Source of the DNA: Hericium rajendrae
Taxonomy: Eukaryota; Basidiomycota; Agaricomycetes; Russulales; Hericiaceae
Reading direction: 5' to 3'
Assembly: GCA_033439255.1 (NCBI GenBank)
Contig: CM065879.1
Location: 2,920,501 to 2,984,500 of the forward strand
Length of the DNA: 64,000 nt
The notes below the pieces were generated by a model, which was not told the DNA's origin, did not search any database, and worked only from the letters and a program-made list of their open reading frames with translations. The translations under genes were made by a program, and so were the position numbers. This document shows positions 42,662 to 53,943 of the stretch, one piece after another (position 1 is the stretch's first letter; each line of letters starts with the position of its first letter).

Positions 42662-43502
42662 CTAGTCCTCCTCTGAGTCGTCGTCCGGGAATATTTCTGC
42701 AAAACGAACCATCTCCTCAAAGACCTCTTCGGGGACCATGCGTTCTTTCCCGTTACTGAGATCTTGCAGTTTGACCGTCACCCCATTCACATGCGAAGAG
42801 ATGATGTCTACGACTATATATTCCTTCACAGGCTCACGCGGTATGGCAGCCTTGAGCTTGCGACCTTGCCATTGATGGATTGAAGGTCCGCCGTGTACTT
42901 GTGAAGGAATCTCGAAGTCCAAATCTTGCGGAGGACGGAGACCAGCCTCGCGCTCATATTGGAGGACTTTAGCAACGCTGTGGATCACCGAGCGTGAGAT
43001 TCTACACTGAACGAGACAAGAAGCATTGGTCGACACGCACAGTTCATCTTGCCAGGCCATCAAAACGCGTCCCCGCTGCCTTGCGGACAGATGGCTGAGC
43101 TCCACTGATGTGATGCACATCATCGCCGCAAGGCTCACAAAGTGCTGAAGGGCACATCTGCAGAACGCTGAACCACCGGCGCGCAATAGATCGATGTCCG
43201 TGCACGCACTCGTAAAGAGATAGTGATGCGGGGACAGCCTCAGACTCGGTCCACTGCGGGCCAAGTTCCGCGACCAGCTTCCAGAAATCTGCGGTTGCTC
43301 CTCGCTTGGGCATTATCTGAGGATAGGGAGACGACTCGTCCGTATACGTTTTCACAGCCGCTGCATGTGCGGGCTTTATATCTTTCATGGAAATTTGGCG
43401 AAAGTGGACTACGAGGCGTTCGACGAGACAGGAGTAGTGGAGGTACTTGTCGTGCAGATCTTGATATTCAGGAGAGGAAGGGAGAAAGTCGGATGAGCTC
43501 AT
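42662..43502 (-). CDS. Orphan-array gene T2 (intact reference copy)
   Basis: Reads through without correction in three exons: 43502-43210, 43157-43041 and 42977-42662. Plan: an N-terminal helical segment (YLHYSCLVERLVVHFRQIS, AVKTYTDESSPYP), an aromatic segment (ADFWKLVAELGPQW), the CALQHFVSLAAMM helix after intron 1, VAKVLQYEREAGL after intron 2, then IHQWQGRKLKAAIPREPVKE, YIVVDIISSHVNGVTVKLQD, LSNGKERMVPEEVFEEMVRF and an acidic tail (PDDDSEED). About 240 aa with no signal peptide or membrane helix. Both introns are phase 2 and sit where they do in T1, T3 and T4. The last 100 residues look like a small beta-rich domain whose sheet ends in a conserved FEEMV helix. Function unknown. Confidence 0.75.
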
Positions 43503-43759
43503 GATGCCAGAGAAGTTGTGTCAGATCTGGTATGGGTTAGATGGGTGACCAGGATTCCGATATCCGATGGTGGTGGACGTGGAAGGCCCCTGAGGAGTTG
43601 GACGTTGAAGGTATTGCGGCTCTTACTTAAGATAAGCGAAATTCGAAGCGGCCATGATCCATCCAGCGACCATCCTCAAGTCTTCTGTCCTCCGTTGGTG
43701 TGGAAACTAGATGCGTGAATCAAGACCCGGAAGAAAATACTACACATGACTCTACGGAT

Positions 43760-44574
43760 TCAGTCCTCCATCATGACCTCGCACAAGTGCGATTGCGATA
43801 GTTCGACCATCTTTTCAAAGTCCTCTTGCGGCACGTCACTAATCTCGTCGGTCTGCAGGTCCTTCAGCTTTACTGTGACTCCGTTCTTGTGCGAAGACAC
43901 AATGTCGTCGACGAGATACTGCTTCACCTCGCCAGATGCGGCGTCAAGGAGACGGATTTTGCAGTCGCACCAAGCGTGAAGCGGACGCAGGCCACGGGCT
44001 TTCTTCTTGTACGGCTCAGTTCTGACGCCGACCTTGAGCTCGTATTCCAGGGTTTGCTTCGCTCTGCAAGGAGATCACAAGCTTTTCAGGCCACGGAATG
44101 GACGAAACGTACATCTCATCTGTCCATTTTGAAAGGAACTGCTTGCGGCGGCTTTCATCTTTGAAGTGCATCTGCCGTATGGCCGCCTGGGCAATGGCAC
44201 AGACGAGATACTGCAATGCGCACCTAATTAAGCGTGGTCAATATCTGTCATTTGGTGCATGAAGACGGCGGTACATACTCGAGCGCAGTCAATGACTGGT
44301 CATCCTTCTCTTAGGGCGTCAGCCTGCGACATTTGGCCCAGAACACGGCTTCTTCTTCCGTGCGGGCTTCCCGAGGTATCTCTGTGGGATACGTGGATGG
44401 GTTTGCATTCCATATCTCCCATGATTGTTTGTGGACTTGTGTCATTTCCGCTTTAGTCTTAGAGGACAGGCGGATGGAGGTGGCTCGACGCCCGGCTAGG
44501 ACGCCATAACGCATATACAATGCGCCTATCACGCTGTCACTATCGACAGAGGGCGATGGAGCAATGCCACTCAT
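43760..44574 (-). pseudogene. Orphan-array gene T3, with in-frame stop
   Basis: Exons 44574-44279, 44223-44113 and 44063-43760. The copy begins MSGIAPSPSVDSDSVIGALY and has MRYGVLAGRRATSIRLS, WEIWNANPSTYP, FWAKCRRLTP. There a TAA replaces the residue after LTP (paralogs have LTPDN or LTPED), followed in frame by EKDDQSLTALE, so this is a nonsense change rather than an indel. Everything downstream stays open: CALQYLVCAIAQAAIRQMHF, KQTLEYELKVGVRTEP, LHAWCDCKIRLLDAASGEVK, QYLVDDIVSSHKNGVTVKLK, FEKMVELSQ and MMED. Either a very young pseudogene, a readthrough case, or a base-call error. Confidence 0.6.
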
Positions 44575-44788
44575 TGTACCCGTGGACTGTGCGACCTATG
44601 GGAGTGTGACGGACGCTGTGAGGAGTGAGCGCGGGATTTATACTTAGGTGCACTGGCAGGCTCGTGACGTAATCGCGAGAGGGAGATATGACCCTCGAGC
44701 AACGTACTCCGGGAGTCGCAGCGGCAGGGAGACTGTGTGTCAAAAAGGGCGATCAGAAGACAGGATGTTACACAATATAATCAGGGTT

Positions 44789-45662
44789 CTAGTCCTCCAG
44801 ACTGTCAGAGTCGGAGTCAGAGAGCGGTTCGGCAGAAGCGACCATCTCTTCGAAGTCCTCTTCCGGGATCTCCCTGATTTCGTTGGTGGTCAAATCCTCC
44901 AGTACAAATATGGTCCCTTTCCTGTACGAGGTCGCAGCATCGGCGATTAGGTACTGCTTCTCGATGCCGGCTTCAACCACCTTAATCCTGCGGAAGACCC
45001 ACTCGTGAAGTGAGTCCACACCAGAGAATTGGGCGGACGACGGGGGCGCGGAGGAGAGTTCCACAGATGGGAGGCCAAGTTCACGCTCGTATTCGAGGGC
45101 CTGTTTCACCCTGTGGGAAATTAACACAACGGACCGTTTAGTTTTGTTCACTATGAAAAATGAGACGTGTGAGACGTACATCTCGTCATGGCATTTACTT
45201 ATAAGGTGTGTGTGCCGGGATTCCTTGAGATGATCCAATTCTAGGATATCGACAACCTGCATTGCAAATACAGAGACAATATATTGCATAGTGCATCTGC
45301 AGAGTGGGGAATAAGCGATAACGCGAGTGCACATCGAAACGGGTACCACGTACTGTTCAACGGTCAACGTCTTGAAATCGGGCTTGTCCTCCGGCGTCAG
45401 CTCCATGCATTTCGTCCAATATTCGGCTGCCCCTGTTTGTCTCCTTGAGCAGGGCAAATAGAAAGATATTTAGAAGGGTCCTCCTGGAATACTTTCGTCA
45501 CTGCGTCGTGGGCGCAGTTTCGTTCTTCGTCGGAATAGTGGTACCGCATATGAATGTTTATGCGCTCGGCAAGACAGCCGTAGCGAATGTATTTCTGGCA
45601 CGCCTCATCTTCAGGATTGACAGAAGCGGCGGAGTATATTGCTGAGGCCCAGGGCGAAACAT
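44789..45662 (-). CDS. Orphan-array gene T4
   Basis: Exons about 45662-45354, 45296-45180 and 45110-44789. Start MFRPGPQQYTP; one base must shift to enter DEACQKYIRYGCLAER, then HDAVTKVFQEDPSKY, and another near 45435 to enter GAAEYWTKCMELTPEDK. After intron 1 (45297-45353): CTMQYIVSVFAMQVVDILEL; after intron 2 (45111-45179): VKQALEYERELGL, LHEWVFRRIKVVEAGIEKQY, LIADAATSYRKGTIFVLEDL, IREIPEEDFEEMVASAEPLS and an acidic end (DSDSDSLED). Same plan as T2. The two shifts may be sequence errors. Confidence 0.6.
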
Positions 45663-45942
45663 GATGCCAGAAGGTGATGATGGGTTCCTGGGGACAGCTT
45701 AAAGATGAACTCTTGGCAGACGGTATATGGGCCCATCACACAAGCAGCTGCCGTAGTGCACTCGTAGCGCTTATATTCGCCCTATGCCTGCAACATAATC
45801 GCGAGGCACATCATGGCCAAAGAAAAACGTAAATGTAGGGGAGGGAAACTGTGTGAAGAGATGTGTCAATAGGCAAGTGACGAGTCATATCTGATTAGAA
45901 CGGAATAGATGGCAGATATACTCGAATACCGTGATGGCGTCG

Positions 45943-46721
45943 TTAGAGTCGTTGCACGAATGAAATCATCTTCAGAAAGTCCTCTTCTCGGACCTCCCAG
46001 GTCTCCTTGGTATTGATGCCCTCCAGCCGGAATGTCGTGCCTGTACGATGTGAAGACAGGACGTCGACGACCAGATCCTTTTCACAGCGCCAGGTTCGGA
46101 GACTGTGATCTTGCGGTTAACCCAATTCTGGAGCGAAGGCTTGTTACGGGGAAAAGAGTCATTCTCTGAATCGACGCCATGGTCTCGTTCATATTGGTGT
46201 ACTTGGCTTACTCTGGAAGAAGATTGAAGTCTATTCAGAAAGGACGCTGGAAACGCACATGTCCTGTGTATAGGTTGTAAGCAGGTCTTTAGCGCCAGGC
46301 GCATTTCCATCGTCAAGGTACAGAAGCATCACTGCTTATAAGGCAGCCGTGCAGACGAAACGTTGCAATGCAGACCTAAAATGGAATGTTGAACATGCAC
46401 GAGGAAAAAAAAGCGGGGAGCACATATTCGCAGGCAGTTTATGGCCCATCAGGTTTGTCTTCAGAAGTCTGCTTTCACATTTGGACCAAAATCTAGCTTC
46501 ATCCACCGTGTGGGCAAACCGGGATCTTCGTGGGATGGATCTCCGAAATAGATTTGCCTTGCCTGCGCATAAGCTTGTTCCATGTCCGCCTCGGAGAAAT
46601 CCGAATACGGAGGACTCGACGCTCGCTTAGGACACCATAGCGTACGTTTTGCGCGTATCTCGTCGTGAACGTCGGTAAAGGGCGACGGGGTGGTCAGTTG
46701 GGATCCAGTGCTGCCACTCAG
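45943..46721 (-). pseudogene. Orphan-array gene T5, decayed
   Basis: The most worn copy. The base pattern of the T3 start (ATGAGTGGC) appears as CTGAGTGGC at 46721, so the start codon is lost. Fragments in several frames keep VRYGVLSERRVLRI, FSEADMEQAYAQARQIYFGD, DEARFWSKCESRL, a TAA in the CTAAL segment, VHQYERDHG, LQNWVNRKITVSEPGA and LVVDVLSSHRTGTTFRLEGI, ending near REEDFLKMISFVQRL (TAA at 45943). Start loss plus nonsense plus several shifts make this a pseudogene. Confidence 0.65.
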
Positions 46722-46870
46722 TATCCCGGACTGTCGCGGGGTAGTTGATGTAGTATTTATGTGCGCCGGGTGCTAATCTTACAACAGCACAGCATAGATA
46801 ACCGATATAACGTGAAGAACATGTTTGAATGGATTCGAAGTGGTGAACGAGTGCAAGGAGAAGAGCGCCC

Positions 46871-49325
46871 ATGGAGATCCATGACCGTACGTGGCTGCTT
46901 AGTCAGCAACGGCCTCGGCCCGCATCGTCGACCGGTACAGCGACGACATCAGGTATCTCTCGACCACCAACGGTCTTCCCCGACGTCGCACCCGACGACG
47001 ACGACGCCATGCCTATAAATGTCGGTTCTATTCCGACGGCCGTCCTCGCCGCTGCGGCCGCGGATCCTTCAACGTCCAGCCTGCCCGTGCCAGAGGAAGA
47101 GGAATTCTACTCATCATGGTCCCTCTTCCTCGTCTGCATGCTCCTCATCTTGTCGTTGTGGACGTCCTACTACCTCCAGATAAAGCGTATACGCGCAGTG
47201 CATGAGACGCTTGTATCTATCTTTGCGGGCATGTTTGTGGGGTTCATCGTCCGTCTGGCACCAGGGCATCTCATCAGGGAAATGTTGGTGAGTATTCGGA
47301 CACCATGGTTTTCGCTCTCAGAATACTCATCCTACGTCTAGACATTTAAACACACGCTTTTCTTCAATCTTTTGCTACCTCCTATCATCCTCAATTCAGG
47401 TTATGAGCTGAAGCAGGTATGCTCATCCTTTCGATCACTACCAACTCTCCTGCTCACCACTCTTCTCCCAGGAAAACTTCTTCCGCAATTTCGGCTCCAT
47501 CATAATCTTCGCTTTCCTCGGAACCTTCATATCTGCGGTTGGCGTCGGGTTAGTCGTTTTCATCCTTTGTTCGCCACCCTGCAATCTTATCACTTGCAGG
47601 ACAGTATACTAGTGTACATCTGGTCTTTCCTCGGACTTGAGTCGCTTAATCTCTCTCTCCTGGAATGCCTCATCTTTGGCACCACCCTCTCCGCGACGGA
47701 TCCTGTCACGATTCTCGCGATATTCAACCAGTACAAGGTTGACCCCAAGCTTTACACCGTCATCTTCGGCGAGAGCTTGTTGAACGATGCTGTCAGTATC
47801 GTCATGTATGAGTAAGTATGGCCTTATTACCGCAGAGCCTTTAAAGCCTAATATTGCTGTCAGAACGCTCTCTCAGTTCCATGGCACCGAGATCTATCTC
47901 TCCTCGCTCTTCCATGGTATTGGGATTTTCTTGCTCTCCTTTAGCGTGTCCATGGCCCTTGGCGTAGCCGTTTGGTCTTGGCATGTCGCTGGTTCTGAAG
48001 CACTCCTCCCTCGCCCAGTACCCCGCCATCGAGACATGCCTCGTCGCACTCAGCGCGTACACGTGCTACTTCTTCTCGAACGGCACATCCATGTCCGGCA
48101 TCGTGTCGCTGCTCTTCTGCGGCATCACATTAAAGCACTACGCCTACCACACGATGTCGCGTCGCACGCAGCGCGCGACCAAGTACATCTTCGCGACGCT
48201 CGCGCAACTCTCGGAGAACTTCATCTTCATCTACCTCGGGCTCTCGCTCTTCACGTCCCCGCCGGCCTCCGCGCACCTCACGTCCTACGTCAAGCCGCTC
48301 TTCATCGCGATCACGACCGTCGCGGTCGTCTTCACGCGCTACGCGGCGGTCTTCCCGCTCTCGGAGGCGATCAACTTCTTCCACCGGCACGCGCGCGGGC
48401 AGCGGCAGGACGAGCTGCCGCACTCGTACCAGATGATGCTCTTCTGGGCGGGCCTGCGCGGCGCGGTCGGCGTCGCGCTCGCGGCGGGCTTCCAGGGCGA
48501 GAACGCGCAGACGCTGCGCACGACCGTGCTCGTCGTCGTCGTGCTCACGGTCGTCGTGTTCGGCGGGACGACGGCGCGCATGCTCGAGGTGCTCGGCATC
48601 CGCACGGGCGTCGAGGATGAGGCGGAGGACAGCGACGACGACGAGCGCGGCGGGCCGTGGTACACCGGCGGGCGGCGCGCGAGCGTCGGCGGAAGTGGCG
48701 CTGGGCGATGGCGCTGGGAAGAGGAGGATCCGCGCATGCGCGTCGGCGTGCACTATGCGCGGGGCGGCGCAGGCGTGGGCGCGCCCGCGCTGCGGAGCTA
48801 CAACCACCAGGCGCAGCAGATGGGCGTGGGGCTGCCGGACGCGTCGCCAGTGGAGCCCGTGGCGTCACCGTTCGTGACGGACACGGTGTTCTCGGCGGCG
48901 TCGAGCGAGTCGTGGGACTCGGACGGCGGGGAGGTGCTCCCGCTCGCGGCGGCGGTGCGGGGCCGGGCGCGGCGGTGAGTCCAGGGCCGGGCGAGGACGG
49001 GAAGTGGTTCCAGGCGATCGACGAGCGGTATCTGTTGCCGCTGTTCTCGAACGCGACGGCAAGCCGGACGTTCCATGCGCGGCGGGCGCGACGGACTGCG
49101 GCGATGGGCAGCGGGTCGGGGAGCGGGTATGCGGAGGAGGGGCTGGCAGGCGAGGAGGAGGGCGAGGATGGATTGGAGATGGAGCTGGGTGTTGCGGGTC
49201 CAGCTGGGGAGCGGATGCCAACTGGGCCGGTGCTGAATGGGGAGAGCGCGCGGATTGAGAGGGGTCTCCCGAGTCCGAGTTTGAGGCGGGACAATGGCGG
49301 GGACGACATGGCGAGGACGCCGTGA
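46871..49325 (+). CDS. NHX1: Endosomal/vacuolar Na+(K+)/H+ exchanger (NHX type)
   Basis: Monovalent cation/proton antiporter of the CPA1 family that acts on endosomes or vacuoles. Exon starts at 46871, 47342, 47472, about 47600 and 47864. Motifs: LVSIFAGMFVGFIVRLAPGH, FFNLLLPPIILNSGYELKQ (the LLPPI segment), FGTTLSATDPVTILAIFNQY, VIFGESLLNDAVSIVMYE, SYTCYFFSNG-like CYFFSNGTSMSGIVSLLFCG, LSENFIFIYLGLSLF and WAGLRGAVGVALAAGF. About eleven helices are followed by a long hydrophilic tail (WFQAIDERYLLPLFSN) ending at 49325. Single-base shifts are required near 47600, 47970 and 48970, each between well conserved blocks, which points to sequence errors. An alternative ending at 48978 would lack the conserved tail. 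Confidence 0.85.
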
Positions 49326-49531
49326 GGGTAATGTTTATGTAGATTTGATTAGGATACCACGTTGTGGTCTGTTTTCCATTGCGCTAGCTGCATCTTTCCT
49401 TGAGCTTGATATAAACAAATGGACATCTCAGCATTTGAACAAGTCGACGAGCACCTTCGGTGGCTGTACGATATGATAACGCGCCCGGCACCCCTTCTGG
49501 CACAACGGTCCCTCGACTCCTCCACACCACC

Positions 49532-50999
49532 ATGCCCGCTCTCCCGCTCGCTGCCCGCCGCAGCGCATTCAAACATCTCCGTCACATCTCTACACATCGC
49601 CGCACGCCCGAGCCCGCCTCCCCCGCGCTCGCTGCCTTGCTCGCCGCCCATGCACAGCACCCGCCGCGCCCACTCACGCTTGGCACGCTGCTCTCGTTCG
49701 GGCACCCGCTGACGCCCGCATCGGTGCTCGAGAGCGTCGCCTACGCACAGGCGGAAATACCACGGCGGCTCGCGATGCGCATCCGCTCGCTCGAGGGCCT
49801 GCCGTTCATCGTCGGCACGAACCCGCACATCGCGCGCATCCTCGACGGCTTCCGCGCGAGTTTCGCGACGCTCGCCCGCTGGCCGGCCGCGCGCACGCTC
49901 GCCGAGAACGCGCGCTTCGTCGAGCGCCTCGATCGGCTCGTGCAGGACCACGCGAATGACATTCCGAGCATCGCGAAGGGGTGCGTGCGTCCTGCTGCAG
50001 TGAGCGCTGGCTGATGCGGGTGCAGGTTCCAGGAGTGCGTGCGGTACATGTCGCCGGAGCAGAGCAGCAGCTTTGTCGACGCCGCGATCCACAATCGCAT
50101 CGCCGTGCGGCTGATCGCGGAGCAGCATGTCGCGCTCACGCATGCGCTCGCGCGCGGGGCGCCGCAGGAGCAACATTACCACGACGGCATCGTGGACATG
50201 CGGTGCTCCCCGCAGGGATGATTAAATCATGTTCTGCCTTCGTAGGCGATCTATGCGAGGCGACGCTCGGCGCCGCGCCGTCCGTCGTCGTAGACGGGGA
50301 CGTCGACGCGACCTTCGCGTGAGTGCATTCCCATCTCCCCCATTTGCGATGCAGAAGTACATGACGCGCGCAGCTACGTTCCGTCGCACCTCGAGTACAT
50401 CCTCACCGAGATCCTCAAGAACGCGTTCCGCGCGACGACGAGCACCACCACCGCGGCGCGCGCGGGCACGCGCTCCCGCCCGTGGCGGTGACGATCGTGC
50501 ACCCCGCGCGGACGCCGCACCTCGCGCCGCCGTGCCTCTTCCTGCGCGTGCGCGACGAGGGCGGCGGCGTCGCGCGCGCGCACATGCCGCGCATTTTTGC
50601 GTATTCGTTCACGACCGCCGGGCGCGGCGCGGGGCGTGGTGGGCCGTATGCGGCGGAGTACGTTGGTGGGGGCGCGGAGGAGGCGAATCTGTTCAGCGAG
50701 CTGACTGGCGCGGGCGTGCAGAGCGGCCTGGGGACGATCGCCGGGCTTGGGTTCGGGCTGCCGATGAGCCGGCTGTATGCGAGGTGCGTCGTGTTCAGAA
50801 ACTGCTGCGCGTGCGCGAGCGCGGGCTGATTTGGGGCAGATATTTTGGCGGGGCACTGGAGCTGTACAGTCTGGACGGGTGGGGTGAGTGTTGTTTTGTG
50901 GTCTGCTTGGCGATTCGGGGCGGTGTTGATTGGGTTTTAGGGACTGATGTGCTGCTGAAGCTCCGTTGTCTGGACTCTGCGGATCAGCTTGAGATATGA
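49532..50999 (+). CDS. Mitochondrial PDH/BCKDH kinase
   Basis: Protein-histidine-kinase-like enzyme that phosphorylates and switches off the pyruvate or branched-chain ketoacid dehydrogenase in the matrix. Exons: 49532-49980, 50026-50318, 50374-50783, 50840-50883 and 50941-50999. The start MPALPLAARRSAFKHLRHIS looks like a mitochondrial presequence. Motifs: PLTPASVLESVAYAQAEIPR, LARW, FQECVRYMSPEQSSSFVDAA, DLCEATLGAAPSVVV, the N-box YVPSHLEYILTEILKNAFRA, the G1 box RVRDEGGGV, and GLGFGLPMSRLYARYFGGAL with GWGTDVLLKL. Single-base gaps near 50215 (SPQ/MIKSC) and 50440 (RATT/EHHH) break the frame between conserved blocks; likely sequence errors. PDH versus BCKDH substrate cannot be decided. Confidence 0.85.
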
Positions 51000-52064
51000 G
51001 GCGTGCACGGCAGCCGCTTCTGTCGTGCGGTCGAGCGGACGGAATGACATCGGCGTGTCTGTGCCGCCTGCATGAAGTGGGTCGGTTACCTTCTATGGCA
51101 CGCCGGGCGCATGCGAGCAAGTAGAAAATGTAGTAAGCTCATTGGATGGCTTCGTTCAGAACTTCTTTTATGATGTACATTTTTCGTCAGGATAACGTCA
51201 AACAAACGTTTCGGCAACGGATAACGGGCCCGCTTTCAAGCAAGCCTAAAGAGATCCAGAAAAAAATCTGCGCTGAAAAGTCATCTTGCCGCCATGCTGG
51301 TCCGGCCATGACTAGTCAGCACAGATGTAGGTTCGTGCAGATCCGTACACGCGTCCCCTAACTGCGGCCCGCCCACGATGAGTAGGCGGCCCGCTGCGCA
51401 TGCGATGCGACGTCCGGACCAGTTCTGTCAATTTGACTCGAGCCTATGTCAATCTGTGAGTATATCTGAAACGATTCAGCTGGCGGGCGGCGCTGGAAGG
51501 CGAGATGGGGCGTTGGCAGATTGATTGCGGACTTGTCGACGAGCTTGTTATCTGCGCGCTGGCTATGGATCGGGCATCTGTCCGAGTGTGCCTGGTGAAC
51601 GCCCGTAGCGAGAATGAAAGGTGTGTGGTTTGGTTGCGGCATGCATATCGTAACGGGCGGCAGATCGCGATGGACGTGACCTGAGACCGTGCATGTGCGG
51701 AAACGGATGCCATGCACTTCGTTCATCTGAGAAGGCGGCCAGATACTTCGTCTGGTGCATTTGTTGCGCATCTTCGTAGATCTTACTTCTTTTTATTGTG
51801 CCCTTGAGGCTTCGCAGCACGACGACTACGGTAGACAAGATGAGGATCAGAATGGGTTTGGTCATCAGAAGAGCCAAGGCGGCGTCCCTGGTAGCAAGGT
51901 GGACAAGCGATATATTTGATGGAAGGGAGGAAGGAAGGGACAGACGAGAAAGACGAAAGAAAGCGGATGACTAACGGCGGTGCGCCAGGCTACCGGGAGG
52001 CAGGACTGGCACAAGCTGTCTTCAAAAGAGAGTTGACAGCCGCTTCGACTTCTCCCGATTCCCC
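51000..52064. other. Intergenic, about 1.1 kb
   Basis: No coding region is supported; a minus-strand frame at 51358-51771 has no recognisable domain. The right end is the G-alpha promoter and 5' UTR. Confidence 0.45.
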
Positions 52065-53943
52065 ATGCGCCGCTCCATCGACAATATCGACGATGACCCC
52101 CTCACTAACGCAATTGCACCGCCCCCCAACGAGACGCCCCAGCAGCGCGCCGCACGCGAGAGCGCAGAAGCCGAGGCACGCAGAATCAGCGACGAGATCG
52201 ACGAGCTCCTCAGAGCCGAGCGCAATGCCGCCAGGAAGCGCAAGCCACCTGTCAAGGTCCTGCTCCTCGGCCAGAGCGAATCAGGTCCGTCCCGCCGATC
52301 CGCGCCAGGCCACTGATCCCGACGTCTTACACCCCCAGGAAAGAGCACCACACTCAAGAGTGAGTGCGCATCGATGGTGAGACACCGCGCCCTGCTCACC
52401 CGCCGCAGACTTCCAAATGCAGTACGCACCTGACGTTTGGCTCCGCGAGCGCTGCGCGTGGCGCGCCGTCGTGCAGCTCAACCTCCTGCGTTCGATCAAC
52501 ACCCTCCTCGACCTTCTCGACATCGCCATGCGCGCGGCGGCCGCGGCGGACCCGCCTTCGCCGCCCGCGCCCCTCGAGTTCACCGACGTGCACCGCCTGC
52601 TCGCGCTGCGTCTGCGGCCGCTGCGCGGCGTGCAGAAGGACCTTGAGCGCCGCATCGGGCATGCGACGGCGGAGCCCGACTCGCCCGACTCGAGCGATGC
52701 CCTCCCGAGCGCGCCGCGCAAGCGTCCGCAGGAGTTCTGCGTGCGCTCGCGTGACTCGTGGAAGGATGCGCTGGGGCGGTTGCGTGCGCGCGGGGGGACG
52801 AGCGCGGATCTGGATCAGGAGCGGCGCGAGCGGGAGCGCGAGGAGCGGGAGGATGCGCGGCTGACGGGCGTGTTGGTTGGGTGCTGCGAGGATATGCAAG
52901 CGCTATGGGCAGACGGGGTTATGAAGGAGGTGCTGCGGCGACGGCGGGTGAGGATGGAGGAAAGTCCTGGATTGTGAGCGGTTAGGGGGTTTTCATTGTG
53001 CGGGGCGCTCATGTGGTGCGGCAGTTTCTTAGATGACATCGGTCGGATTGCATGCGACGGTTACGAGCCGTCGGACGATGATGTCGTGCGGGCGCGATTG
53101 CGGACGATTGGGCGTACAGGAGTACAGGTTCACAGTGGACCAAGGTATGTCGCCTGTGGACAAGAGTTGTGTGATTTTGTATCTCGTGCAGGGTCTGGAT
53201 TTTGGCTGATGCATCAGTTTTCTAGGCCACGATTGGGTGATGTATGACGTCGGTGGGACGCGGTCGGCGGTACGTATTCCCGCCTTCCTGACATGCGCTG
53301 TACGCTGAGCCATACCACACAGCGCCCGCTTTGGTTCTCGTACTTTGACGACATGAACGCGATTATCTTCGTCGCGCCGATCTCTGCGTTCGATGAGCAT
53401 CTCACTGAAGACCCCAAAGTGAACCGCCTCGAGGACTCCTATGGTCTCTGGCGCTCGCTCTGCTCGCTCAAGCTGCTCGAGCGCACGCAGATCGTGCTCT
53501 TCCTCAATAAGGTGCGTGTGTGTGTCCCTTGGCGGGCGCCGGCGCTTACGCTGCGGCTGCAGTGCGACCTGCTGGAAAAAAGCTGCTTGCGGGCGTCATG
53601 ATCAAAGACCATGTGACTAGCTTCGGCTCGCGGAACAACGACGGGGACACGGCGAAGAAGTGTACGTGTCCATATCCTGGTCTCTGGTCTCCACGGCGCT
53701 GACGCTGTTCCTGCCGCGCAGACTTCCAGAGCCACTTCAAGGAGATCGCGCGGCAGTACTCACCGTCGCCACGCAAATTTTATATCCACCTGACGTCGGT
53801 CGTGGTGCGTGTCTTGGGATTGTCTTCTTACTGTTCCGGAAAATTGACGCACGGCACAGGACACGAAGGCGACGGCGGTGACGCTGCGTATCGTTGAGGA
53901 GGGTATTTTGCGGGACAGTCTGCGCAAGGCGGATCTGCTCTAA
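52065..53943 (+). CDS. Atypical heterotrimeric G-protein alpha subunit
   Basis: Nine exons starting at 52065, 52339 (21 nt), 52409, 53025, 53226, 53323, 53563, 53723 and 53860. G1: KVLLLGQSESGKSTTLKNFQ; switch I: VVRARLRTIG followed by VQEYRF; G3: DVGGTRSARPLWFSYFDD; G4: LFLNKCDLLEKKL; G5-like: LTSVVDTKAT. The helical domain holds an unusually long insert (about 95 residues, Pro/Arg/Glu-rich, 52540-52840). The N terminus (MRRSIDNIDDDPLTN) lacks the MGxxxS myristoylation signal, and the end RIVEEGILRDSLRKADLL lacks a CaaX-like cysteine. The usual catalytic Gln of DVGGQ is Thr. Single-base changes are needed near 53110 (extra G) and 53578 (one A short in an A run), probably sequence errors. Member of the expanded basidiomycete G-alpha group. 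Confidence 0.87.

Noticed and set aside
48130-48807. 225-codon minus-strand frame over the NHX gene
   Set aside because: It is antisense to conserved exchanger helices; GC-rich coding regions here routinely leave long open antisense frames. Its Arg/Ala/Asp-rich composition is typical of such shadows.
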